Of a DNA stretch of 6,355 nt, positions 1 through 6,355 are shown in pieces. The stretch is from the NCBI GenBank assembly GCA_030524065.1, contig JAUNHF010000111.1, positions 1-6,355 on the forward strand, in the 5' to 3' direction. The position numbers and the translations under genes were made by a program. Within the stretch, counting starts at the first letter, position 1; each line of letters begins with the position of its first letter. This DNA is from Deinococcus sp. Lineage in GTDB: Bacteria > Deinococcota > Deinococci > Deinococcales > Deinococcaceae. Under the pieces are notes generated by a model, which worked only from the letters and a program-made list of their open reading frames with translations, was not told the origin of the DNA and made no database searches.

Positions 1-517
1 CCTGATACTCAGGCCGGAAGTCGTGCCCCCACTGGCTCACGCAGTGCGCCTCGTCAATGGCGAACAGGGCCACCTCTGCGCCGCCCAGCAGCCGCAGCGT
101 GCCCTCCATCAGCAGGCGTTCGGGGGCCACGTACAGCAGGTCTAACTCGCCGCCGCGCAGCGCCGCTTCTACCTCGCGCACACCCTGCGCGCTCAGGCTG
201 GAATTGAGAAACGCCGCCCGGATGCCCAGTTGCCGCAGGGTGTCTACCTGATCCTGCATCAGAGCAATAAGGGGGCTGACCACCACGCCCACGCCGGGCC
301 GCAGCAGCGCGGGCAGCTGGTAGCACAGGCTTTTGCCGCCGCCGGTAGGCATCAGCACCAGCGCGTCGCCGCCCGCCGCCAGCTGCGCCACGATTTCGCC
401 CTGGCGCCAGCGAAAAGAGCCGTAACCCCAGATCTCTTGCAGCAGACGCTGCGCTTCGGCGGGCGGCTGGACTCCGGCAGATGATGAGGCGTCGGCGGGC
501 GAGTGGGGCGCGGTCAT
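1..517 (-). CDS. recQ: RecQ-family ATP-dependent DNA helicase, N-terminal part (cut by window edge)
   Basis: This is the first 172 codons of a superfamily 2 DNA helicase that would unwind DNA 3'-5' during recombination and repair; the rest lies left of the window. Reading leftward from ATG 517-515, the visible motifs follow the RecQ order: a motif-0-like FRWRQGEIV (about residues 35-43, Q39), Walker A TGGGKS (58-63), motif Ia VVSPLIALMQDQV, a YVAPERL segment, DEAH (155-158), then the RecQ-specific aromatic-rich loop CVSQWGHDFRPEYQ up to the edge. The DEAH box and this loop together make RecQ much more likely than another SF2 helicase. The first 20 or so residues (Pro/Ala/Ser rich) look like a disordered lead-in. 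No Shine-Dalgarno is visible; a TATCCT box 7 nt upstream suggests a leaderless start. The RQC and HRDC domains cannot be judged. It is co-directional with the SorC gene but 121 nt away and functionally unrelated to glycerol use. Confidence 0.93.
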   Translation of the reverse strand, partial: MTAPHSPADASSSAGVQPPAEAQRLLQEIWGYGSFRWRQGEIVAQLAAGGDALVLMPTGGGKSLCYQLPALLRPGVGVVVSPLIALMQDQVDTLRQLGIRAAFLNSSLSAQGVREVEAALRGGELDLLYVAPERLLMEGTLRLLGGAEVALFAIDEAHCVSQWGHDFRPEYQ

Positions 518-524
518 GACGGCC

Positions 525-530
525 AGGATA
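525..530 (-). promoter_or_regulatory. Candidate -10 box for a leaderless recQ transcript
   Basis: On the minus strand TATCCT ends 7 nt before the recQ ATG, matching the TANNNT placement that puts transcription start at or near the start codon. No convincing -35 box sits 16-18 nt further up, and no Shine-Dalgarno is present. Assignment rests on spacing alone. Confidence 0.35.
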
Positions 531-596
531 ACGCGGGGCCACAGGCCGCGACTGTCCCGCAGCTGCCGGTTGGACGGGGCGATATGGTGGGCAGGA

Positions 597-618
597 GGCA
601 GGGAGCCTCTTCCCTGCC
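597..618 (-). terminator. GC-rich hairpin in the gap after the SorC gene, possible weak terminator
   Basis: GGCAGGGA (597-604) and TCCCTGCC (611-618) form an 8-bp perfect stem with a 6-nt loop, 21 nt past the regulator's stop codon in the direction of its transcription. An alternative pairing of GGGCAGG (589-595... reading across the gap) with CCTGCCC (613-619) is also possible. No T-run follows on the minus strand, so it does not meet the classic intrinsic terminator pattern. It may terminate weakly, stabilise the 3' end, or do neither. Confidence 0.35.
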
Positions 619-638
619 CGCCCCACCCCATCTGTGCT

Positions 639-1613
639 TTAGTCCTGCGCCGCGCCCACTTGGTCCAGCAGCGCCTGCGCCGTCCGCTCGTCCACGATCA
701 GGCGCCGCATCAGTCTGCCGCGCAGCGCCGCGTGCAGCGCCGGGACTTTGCCGAGGCCGCTCACCACACACACCGATTGCGGGTGCCCGGCCACCAGGGC
801 CAGGTCCGGCCCACTGGCCCGCGCATTGATGGGCAGGTCATGCCACGAGCCGTCGGCGCGGAAAAACACGGTGGCAATGTCGCCAGTCACGTCCAGCCGG
901 GCCAGTTCGGCCTGGTCGGCCCCGTCCAGCGAGCCGGCCGCGTACACATGGCTGGGGCGCTCGGCCGCCGGGCTGCCCACCGAGTACAGCAGCAGGTCCG
1001 CGCTGGCCTGCAAGTCTAGCACCTGCCGCACCGAGCGCTCCTGCCACATCATTTCCTTGGTGTGGGGATCGTCAAAGAAGGTGGGGACTGGGAACAGGTG
1101 CGCCCGCCCCCCGTAGTTGCGGGCAAAGCGGGTCACGGTGTCGGTCACAAAGCCGCTGACCAGTTCCTGAATGTTGGCGCTGCCGTTCAGCTGCACGAAA
1201 TCCAGCCCGCCCAGCCGGCGCGGGGTCAGCGCGTGCGAGACGGCGTCCAGCGTGTTGCCCCAGGCCAGCCCCACCGTCATGCCAGGGCGCAGCAGGCTGT
1301 CAAGCAGCGCGGCTGTGGCCTGCGCCACACGCGGCAGCCAGTCTTCCTCGGTGCTGCCCGGGGGCACCCCCACCACCTGCACCTGCACCCCGGCAAAATG
1401 CTCCTGCAACTGCCCCGCCAGCGACTGCGGGTGCGCGGCCGGGTCGTGAATGCGGATTTCCACCAGACCACTTTCGCGGGCGTAGCCCAGCAGGCGGCTC
1501 ACCTTGGGCCGCGACAGTCCCAGCTCGGCGGCAATTTCGCCGGTGGTCAGCCCCTGATGGTAGTACAGCCGGGCCACCTGAACGGCCAGCGCAGTCTGCA
1601 AAGCGACACTCAT
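639..1613 (-). CDS. SorC-family transcriptional regulator, candidate regulator of the glycerol genes
   Basis: A 324-residue DNA-binding protein, normal length for the SorC family. Residues about 10-57 form the helix-turn-helix region, with TTGEIAAELGLSRPKVSRLL (23-42) as its core, followed by the typical LVEIRI strand. Residues about 60-318 fit the SorC sugar-binding domain: GLAWGNTL (115-122), VQLNGS (140-145), HLFPVPTFFDD (172-182), LLLYSVGS (208-215), and near the end GLGKVPALHAALRGRL with DERTAQALL (286-315). Members such as CggR and Bacillus DeoR bind phosphorylated sugars, so glycerol 3-phosphate or a related triose phosphate is a reasonable but unproven effector. It is transcribed divergently from glpF across 235 nt. 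It lacks the DeoR-type GlpR N-terminal signature and is not IclR-like. The ATG at 1613-1611 is chosen because the HTH begins soon after it and a TATGCT box lies 8 nt upstream. Family is clear; the glycerol role is inferred from position and the shared operator-like motif. Confidence 0.9.
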   Translation of the reverse strand: MSVALQTALAVQVARLYYHQGLTTGEIAAELGLSRPKVSRLLGYARESGLVEIRIHDPAAHPQSLAGQLQEHFAGVQVQVVGVPPGSTEEDWLPRVAQATAALLDSLLRPGMTVGLAWGNTLDAVSHALTPRRLGGLDFVQLNGSANIQELVSGFVTDTVTRFARNYGGRAHLFPVPTFFDDPHTKEMMWQERSVRQVLDLQASADLLLYSVGSPAAERPSHVYAAGSLDGADQAELARLDVTGDIATVFFRADGSWHDLPINARASGPDLALVAGHPQSVCVVSGLGKVPALHAALRGRLMRRLIVDERTAQALLDQVGAAQD

Positions 1614-1621
1614 GGGTTCTC

Positions 1622-1627
1622 AGCATA
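1622..1627 (-). promoter_or_regulatory. Candidate -10 box of the SorC gene (leaderless)
   Basis: TATGCT on the minus strand ends 8 nt before the regulator's ATG, with no Shine-Dalgarno in between, fitting a leaderless mRNA. No good -35 is seen at 16-18 nt. The proposed glpF operator starts about 75 bp upstream, so direct autorepression by blocking this box is not obvious. Confidence 0.4.
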
Positions 1628-1700
1628 GCCGCTGCGCTCAGGGACGCCGGGTCAGCACCAGCGGCCTGCGCCTAGCCGGTCCCCATATCTTGCCGCACCT

Positions 1701-1737
1701 TGAACATCTGATCACAAAGTCTTGACAAATGTTCACC
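1701..1737. promoter_or_regulatory. Operator-like inverted repeats upstream of glpF
   Basis: TGAACAT (1701-1707) and ATGTTCA (1729-1735) are perfect 7-bp inverted copies separated by 21 nt, and they enclose the TTGACA -35 box. The left half belongs to GAACATCTGATCACA (1702-1716), which recurs with one change upstream of glpD (4436-4450). Binding to several spaced half-sites fits the tetrameric SorC family, and overlap with the -35 suggests repression. The sequence repeats are seen directly; assignment to the adjacent SorC protein is inference. Confidence 0.65.
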
Positions 1738-1753
1738 TCTCCGGCACGATAAC
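1722..1753 (+). promoter_or_regulatory. Candidate sigma-70-type promoter of glpFK
   Basis: TTGACA at 1722-1727 is a perfect -35 hexamer. The -10 is weak: CACGAT (1745-1750) sits at the ideal 17-bp spacing but matches only three consensus positions, while GATAAC (1748-1753) matches better at a long 20-bp spacing. Start of transcription would be near 1757-1760, giving a leader of about 90 nt. A weak -10 would be compatible with regulated expression. Confidence 0.55.
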
Positions 1754-1790
1754 AGGCACCGAGCACCAACAGTTGTAGGAACCAAGGACC

Positions 1791-1835
1791 GGGCCGGGCC
1801 AGCTGGGCGCAGTGCGCTGCAAGCGGCCCCGGCCC
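1791..1835 (+). other. GC-rich stem-loop in the glpF 5' leader, next to the Shine-Dalgarno
   Basis: GGGCCGGGCC (1791-1800) can pair with GGCCCCGGCCC (1825-1835), a 10-bp all-GC stem with one bulged C. The 24-nt interior holds a small GCGC/GCGC hairpin (1807-1810 with 1814-1817). The stem ends two bases before the ribosome-binding site, GGAGGAG (1838-1844). No T-run follows, so it is not an intrinsic terminator. It could stabilise the mRNA or modulate initiation; no known riboswitch class is recognised. Confidence 0.5.
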
Positions 1836-1848
1836 ACGGAGGAGAGCT

Positions 1849-2676
1849 ATGAAATTTACTCTGATGCAGGAGTGTGTCGCCGAATTCCTGGGCACCATGG
1901 TGCTGATCCTCTTCGGGGTCGGCGTGGTGGCGATGGTGGTGCTGTTCGCCAATCCCGAGCTGCCCGGCGCGGTGGTCAACGGGGGCTATACCAATATCAC
2001 CCTGGGCTGGGGATTTGCGGTGCTGATGGGCATTTTTGTGTCCGGCACCATCAGCGGGGCGCACCTGAACCCCGCCGTGAGCGTGGGTCTGGCCGCCACC
2101 GGCCGCTTTCCCTGGGCCAAAGTGCTGCCCTATACGCTGGCGCAGCTGCTGGGCGCTTTTGTGGGCGCGGCCATCGTGTACGCCGTGTACCACGCGCAGT
2201 GGGTGGTGGCCGACCCAACCTTGTCGGGCACGGCGGGCGTCTTTGCCACCTTCCCGGCGCACCCCGGCTTCTGGCCCGGCTTTATAGATCAGGTGGTGGG
2301 CACTGCCCTGCTGATGGGCCTGATTCTGGCCATCGGCGACAAGCTAAACAACAAGGGCGGCGCCGCTTGGGGCCCACTGGCCGTGGCGATGGTCGTGATG
2401 GCCATCGGCATGAGCTTTGGCGCCATGAACGGCTACGCCATCAACCCCGCCCGCGACCTGGGCCCGCGCCTGTTCGCTGCCGTGGCCGGCTTCCAGAACA
2501 ACGGCTTTGAAGACCTGAGCGTCTGGACCATTCCTATTCTGGGGCCGCTGGTCGGCAGCGTACTGGGTGCGCTGATCTACGACTTCGGTATCGGCAAGCC
2601 CCTGGAACGCGCCCACCTGGCGTCGCCCAGCAACGTCAGCGGCATGGACGTTTCCCCCGACGCCGGGCCGCAGTAA
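1849..2676 (+). CDS. glpF: Glycerol uptake facilitator GlpF (aquaglyceroporin)
   Basis: A 275-residue inner-membrane channel (E. coli GlpF is 281) that lets glycerol enter by facilitated diffusion. The two pore half-helices carry NPA at 74-76 in SGAHLNPAVS and at 199-201 in GYAINPARD; the Asp after NPAR (D203) is the mark of glycerol-conducting rather than water-only MIP channels. Trp54, Tyr196 and Arg202 align by spacing with the E. coli selectivity-filter residues W48, F200 and R206, so Tyr stands in for Phe. Six hydrophobic segments are visible: about 7-33, 50-65, 90-112, 140-162, 175-192 and 223-245. The polar C-terminus from about 252 is cytoplasmic. ATG 1849 has GGAGGAG at 1838-1844 just upstream. 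It is the first gene of a glpFK unit, 60 nt ahead of glpK, so import is coupled to phosphorylation trapping. Confidence 0.95.
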   Translation: MKFTLMQECVAEFLGTMVLILFGVGVVAMVVLFANPELPGAVVNGGYTNITLGWGFAVLMGIFVSGTISGAHLNPAVSVGLAATGRFPWAKVLPYTLAQLLGAFVGAAIVYAVYHAQWVVADPTLSGTAGVFATFPAHPGFWPGFIDQVVGTALLMGLILAIGDKLNNKGGAAWGPLAVAMVVMAIGMSFGAMNGYAINPARDLGPRLFAAVAGFQNNGFEDLSVWTIPILGPLVGSVLGALIYDFGIGKPLERAHLASPSNVSGMDVSPDAGPQ

Positions 2677-2690
2677 GCGGCCGCCACACT

Positions 2691-2699
2691 CTGTTCACC
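2691..2699. promoter_or_regulatory. Extra TGTTCAC half-site in the glpF-glpK gap
   Basis: CTGTTCACC repeats the right half of the glpD operator (CTGTTCACA, 4442-4450) and the half-site beside the glpF -35 (ATGTTCACC, 1729-1737). No inverted partner or promoter boxes are evident next to it. It could be an auxiliary site for looping, or a chance match to a short motif. Confidence 0.25.
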
Positions 2700-2736
2700 A
2701 CTGACCCAAGACCCACGCCAAGCAAGGGAGCCGAGC

Positions 2737-4245
<1,509 letters not shown>

Positions 4246-4316
4246 GCGTTCCGGGCGGGTCACGGCGAGCCTGCCGCCACTCAGAGCGACACGCCCAATA
4301 GCTGGTAAGGGCTGAG

Positions 4317-4362
4317 AAGAGGCAGGGCCGACCCGTGGGTGGCCCTGCCTCTTCGCTTTTTT
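4317..4362 (+). terminator. Strong intrinsic terminator after glpK
   Basis: AAGAGGCAGGGCC (4317-4329) and GGCCCTGCCTCTT (4341-4353) form a perfect 13-bp stem. The 11-nt loop can close three more pairs, and T6 (4357-4362) follows after CGC. It starts 72 nt past the glpK stop. It should end the glpFK transcript, leaving glpD to its own promoter, which agrees with the separate operator region just downstream. Confidence 0.92.
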
Positions 4363-4412
4363 GGGGCAGCTTTGCGTGGCCCCACCGCAGCCGAAGATGA
4401 AGCTTCCGCTCT

Positions 4413-4441
4413 TTGAAATAATGTTCAGGATGTGCGAACAT
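4413..4441 (+). promoter_or_regulatory. Candidate glpD promoter (uncertain boxes)
   Basis: A promoter is expected here because a terminator precedes and glpD follows. TTGAAA (4413-4418) and GAACAT (4436-4441) have 17-bp spacing, with the -10 inside the operator motif. Alternatives are AATAAT (4417-4422) as a -10 without a good -35, or TTGACT (4457-4462) as a -35; the latter would start transcription on top of the ribosome-binding site (4484-4490) and lacks a -10. I cannot choose firmly. Confidence 0.35.
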
Positions 4442-4450
4442 CTGTTCACA
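4421..4450. promoter_or_regulatory. Operator-like motif upstream of glpD, shared with glpF
   Basis: GAACATCTGTTCACA (4436-4450) differs at one base from 1702-1716 ahead of glpF. Its core GAACA-TC-TGTTC is a perfect 5-bp inverted repeat, so this is the more symmetric copy. ATGTTCA (4421-4427) adds a further half-site 8 nt to the left, inverted with respect to GAACAT. In both regions a TTGAC sequence follows 20-21 nt after the G of GAACAT. The most economical reading is a common regulator, probably the SorC protein encoded at 639-1613. Confidence 0.65.
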
Positions 4451-4499
4451 GCTCCGTTGACTGCCACGCTTTTCCCTCTCTCCGAAAGGACTTTGCACA

Positions 4500-6068
4500 A
4501 TGACCTCAAAGACTTCTGACCCCCGCGCCGCACAGCTACAGGCCGCCACCCAGAGCCGCGAGTGGGACTTTATCGTGGTGGGAGGCGGCGCTTCGGGCCT
4601 GGGCACTGCGGTCGAAGCGGCCACGCGGGGCCACTCGGTGCTGCTGCTTGAAAGCCACGACTACGCCAAGGGCACCTCCAGCCGCTCCACCAAGCTGGTT
4701 CACGGCGGCGTGCGCTATCTGGCGCAGGGCAACGTGAGCCTGGTGCGCGAGGCCCTGCACGAGCGCGGTCTGCTGCGCCGCAACGCCCCGCATCTGGTCC
4801 GGGACCTGGAATTTGTGGTACCCGGCTATACCTGGTGGTCGGCCCCCTTTTACGGCATCGGCCTGAAAATGTACGACCTGCTGGCCGGCCGGCTGAGCCT
4901 GGGCCGCTCACGCTATCTGGACAAGCAGGCCGCGCTCAACCGCATTCCTACCTTGCAGAAAAAGGGGCTGACCGGCGGCATCCTGTATTTCGACGGTCAG
5001 TTCGACGACGCTCGGCTGGCGATCACGCTGCTGCGGACCCTGGAAGATTTTGGCGGCACGGCCCTGAACCACGCCCCCGTGACCGGCCTGCTCAAAGAAG
5101 GCCGGCAGGTGCGCGGCGTGCGCTTCCGTGACGAGGAAACCGGGCAAGAGTACGAAGCCCGCGCCAAGGTCGTGGTGAACGCCACCGGCGTGTGGGTGGA
5201 CGACATCCGCAAGATGGAAGACCCGGCGGTCAAGTCCATGCTCTCCCCCAGTCAGGGTGTGCATGTGGTGGTGGACCGCAAGTTCCTGCCTGGGGCCAGC
5301 GCCATCATGATTCCCCGCACCGACGATGGCCGCGTGCTGTTTGCCGTGCCATGGCACGACCATGTGGTGATCGGCACCACCGATACCGCCGTGCCCGACA
5401 CCTCCTTTGAGCCGCGCCCGCTGCCCGAAGAAATCGACTTTATCCTGCGGACGGCTGGCCGTTACATGAGCCCGGCTCCTGGCCGTGACGACGTGAAAAG
5501 CGTATACGTGGGCCTGCGCCCGCTGGTCAAACCCGCCGACGCCAGCGATACCAAAGCCATCAGCCGCGACCACACGGTGGTCATTTCCGACGGTGGCCTG
5601 GTCACGCTGACCGGCGGCAAATGGACCACCTACCGCCGCATGGGCGAGGACACCGTGAACAAGGCGGCGCGGGTGGCCGGCCTGCCTGAGCGGGTGAGCA
5701 CCACCCAGGCCCTGCACCTGCACGGCTGGAGCGATGAAGACCTGCCGGACCACTGGAAGGTCTACGGCGCCGACGCCTGGCGTGTGCAGGCCCTGGCCGG
5801 TTCGGACACGCCACTGCACCCTGACTTGCCCTACACCGAAGCTGAAGTGCGCTGGGCCATCCGCATGGAAAGTGCGCGCACGGTCGAGGACGTGCTGGCA
5901 CGCCGCCTGCGTGCCCAGCTGCTGGACGCCCGTTCCAGCATGGCGGCGGCTCCCCGCGTGGCCGCACTTCTGGCTGAAGAACTGGGCCATGACCGAGCCT
6001 GGGAGGAGCAGCAGGTGCGGGAATACCGCGAAGTCACCCAGGGCTATCTGCTGCCCGCCCAAGCATAA
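4500..6068 (+). CDS. glpD: Aerobic-type FAD-dependent glycerol-3-phosphate dehydrogenase GlpD
   Basis: A 522-residue flavoprotein (E. coli GlpD is 501) that oxidises glycerol 3-phosphate to dihydroxyacetone phosphate and passes electrons to the quinone pool as a peripheral membrane enzyme. The N-terminal Rossmann FAD site is VVGGGASGLG (26-35), with acidic E51 ending the second strand to hold the FAD ribose. The GlpD signature GTSSRSTKLVHGGVRYL (58-74) follows directly. Further conserved blocks are YFDGQFDDARL, VNATGVWVDD, the substrate-side Arg340 in VGLRPLV, and TGGKWTTYR (371-379). The C-terminal part after about 400 fits the GlpD helical cap domain. AAAGGA (4485-4490) lies 9 nt before ATG 4500. 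The first 20 residues are polar and extend slightly beyond the E. coli start. Separate from glpFK by a terminator, it probably shares their control through the upstream motif. Confidence 0.96.
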   Translation: MTSKTSDPRAAQLQAATQSREWDFIVVGGGASGLGTAVEAATRGHSVLLLESHDYAKGTSSRSTKLVHGGVRYLAQGNVSLVREALHERGLLRRNAPHLVRDLEFVVPGYTWWSAPFYGIGLKMYDLLAGRLSLGRSRYLDKQAALNRIPTLQKKGLTGGILYFDGQFDDARLAITLLRTLEDFGGTALNHAPVTGLLKEGRQVRGVRFRDEETGQEYEARAKVVVNATGVWVDDIRKMEDPAVKSMLSPSQGVHVVVDRKFLPGASAIMIPRTDDGRVLFAVPWHDHVVIGTTDTAVPDTSFEPRPLPEEIDFILRTAGRYMSPAPGRDDVKSVYVGLRPLVKPADASDTKAISRDHTVVISDGGLVTLTGGKWTTYRRMGEDTVNKAARVAGLPERVSTTQALHLHGWSDEDLPDHWKVYGADAWRVQALAGSDTPLHPDLPYTEAEVRWAIRMESARTVEDVLARRLRAQLLDARSSMAAAPRVAALLAEELGHDRAWEEQQVREYREVTQGYLLPAQA

Positions 6069-6072
6069 AGGC

Positions 6073-6108
6073 CCTGTAGTACATAGAAAGCCTGTGGCAC
6101 GTAGAAAG
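6073..6108. repeat. Two-unit 18-bp imperfect tandem repeat after glpD
   Basis: Units 6073-6090 and 6091-6108 abut exactly and match at 15 of 18 positions; all three differences are transitions. Each has the form CCTGTRGYACRTAGAAAG. The array begins 4 nt after the glpD stop codon and has no third full copy. It may be a simple local duplication. The 6069-6203 stretch that holds it shows no convincing gene on either strand. Confidence 0.7.
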
Positions 6109-6203
6109 GTTGTGTCCTCAACATTAAGTCAGTTCTGTCATGCATCCATGCAGCGGCTGCTGGTCTCCAGGGACCAACGTGCGGCACAAAGGACTCTCAA
6201 GGC

Positions 6204-6240
6204 AATAAAAGCGCCCTCACTGCGACTGGCTGGGGGCGCT
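6204..6240 (-). terminator. Intrinsic terminator for a leftward transcript, possibly bidirectional
   Basis: Bases 6210-6219 pair with 6231-6240 in a 10-bp stem (one G-T wobble) around an 11-nt loop. On the minus strand the stem runs into TTTTATT (6210-6204), a good termination tract; on the plus strand it is followed only by CCTTGATATT. It thus best serves a gene entering from the right and may also stop read-through from glpD, as expected between convergent genes. Confidence 0.7.
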
Positions 6241-6273
6241 CCTTGATATTGGCAGAGTGGGTAGAGGCAGTCT

Positions 6274-6355
6274 TTACAGACCAGCGCACTGGCCGGTGCG
6301 GCTGCCCGCGACTGTGTTGTTTTGGCCGCTGACGCCCGCGTTGCCTTCACAGCTG
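6274..6355 (-). CDS. Possible C-terminal end of an unidentified leftward gene
   Basis: Reading leftward from 6354, 26 codons stay open until TAA at 6276-6274. The peptide ends in GQNNTVAGSRTGQCAGL and is rich in Gly, Asn and small residues with two Cys, a composition seen in exported proteins, though no family is recognised. About three quarters of codons end in G or C, better than the competing minus frame. The stop lies 33 nt before a terminator of matching orientation, which is the main support. The fragment is too short to be sure it is coded. Confidence 0.4.
   Translation of the reverse strand, partial: SCEGNAGVSGQNNTVAGSRTGQCAGL

Noticed and set aside
516..1019. Plus-strand frames opposite the SorC gene
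   Set aside because: They are shadows of the SorC coding frame with Arg/Pro-rich peptides.
639..1613. Assigning the regulator as GlpR (DeoR family)
   Set aside because: The N-terminal HTH and the C-terminal GK-ALRG-DERTAQ pattern are SorC-type; the DeoR-type signature is absent.
1638..1848. GlpP-type antiterminator control or a known riboswitch in the glpF leader
   Set aside because: No T-run follows the leader hairpin and no known aptamer core is recognisable.
1672..2262. Minus-strand frame across the glpF promoter and 5' half of glpF
   Set aside because: It overlaps the operator, leader hairpin and glpF coding sequence and has a low-complexity, His/Gln-rich composition.
4908..6062. Long open frame (384 codons) antisense to glpD
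   Set aside because: Mirror of a conserved gene with strong GC3 bias; no motifs and no ribosome-binding site.
6248..6300. tRNA-like string (GGCAGAGTGGGTAGAGGC)
   Set aside because: It resembles a D-arm region, but no acceptor stem, anticodon stem of 5 bp or T-arm (GTTCGA-type) can be placed around it.
6138..6350. 70-codon minus-strand ORF with several Cys residues
   Set aside because: It reads straight through the terminator hairpin and has poorer GC3 than the neighbouring frame; more likely a chance frame.

Overview
The window reads as a chromosomal segment from a high-GC bacterium, most likely a Deinococcus or close relative. This is inferred from the GC-rich, GC3-biased coding sequence, from TANNNT -10-like boxes placed 7-8 nt before the start codons of the two leftward genes (the leaderless layout common in Deinococcus), and from the style of the proteins. 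No marker gene in the window fixes the genus.

Layout, left to right. (1) 1-517, minus strand: the N-terminal part of a RecQ-type DNA helicase, cut off by the window edge. (2) 639-1613, minus strand: a SorC-family transcriptional regulator (HTH plus sugar-phosphate-binding-type domain). (3) 1614-1848: a divergent intergenic region with the regulator's promoter, a TTGACA promoter for the rightward genes flanked by inverted TGAACAT/ATGTTCA half-sites, and a GC-rich leader hairpin. (4) 1849-2676 glpF (glycerol facilitator) and 2737-4245 glpK (glycerol kinase), plus strand, a probable operon. (5) 4317-4362: a strong intrinsic terminator. (6) 4413-4450: a second operator region sharing a 15-nt motif with the glpF one. 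(7) 4500-6068 glpD (FAD-dependent glycerol-3-phosphate dehydrogenase). (8) 6069-6355: an 18-bp tandem repeat, a hairpin terminator best oriented for a leftward transcript, and possibly the last 26 codons of a leftward gene running off the right edge.

Together GlpF, GlpK and GlpD form a complete glycerol route: facilitated entry, ATP-dependent phosphorylation to glycerol 3-phosphate, and oxidation to dihydroxyacetone phosphate with electrons passed to the respiratory chain. The enzymes are ordinary. The most interesting signal is regulatory. The motif GAACATCTG(A/T)TCACA occurs upstream of both transcription units (1702-1716 and 4436-4450, 14 of 15 bases identical), with extra TGTTCA half-sites beside each copy. 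A SorC-type regulator, rather than the DeoR-type GlpR, IclR-type GylR or GlpP antiterminator known for glycerol genes elsewhere, is divergent from glpF. A SorC-controlled glycerol regulon is the best candidate for something little described here. I see no CRISPR array, insertion sequence, phage gene or defence system.
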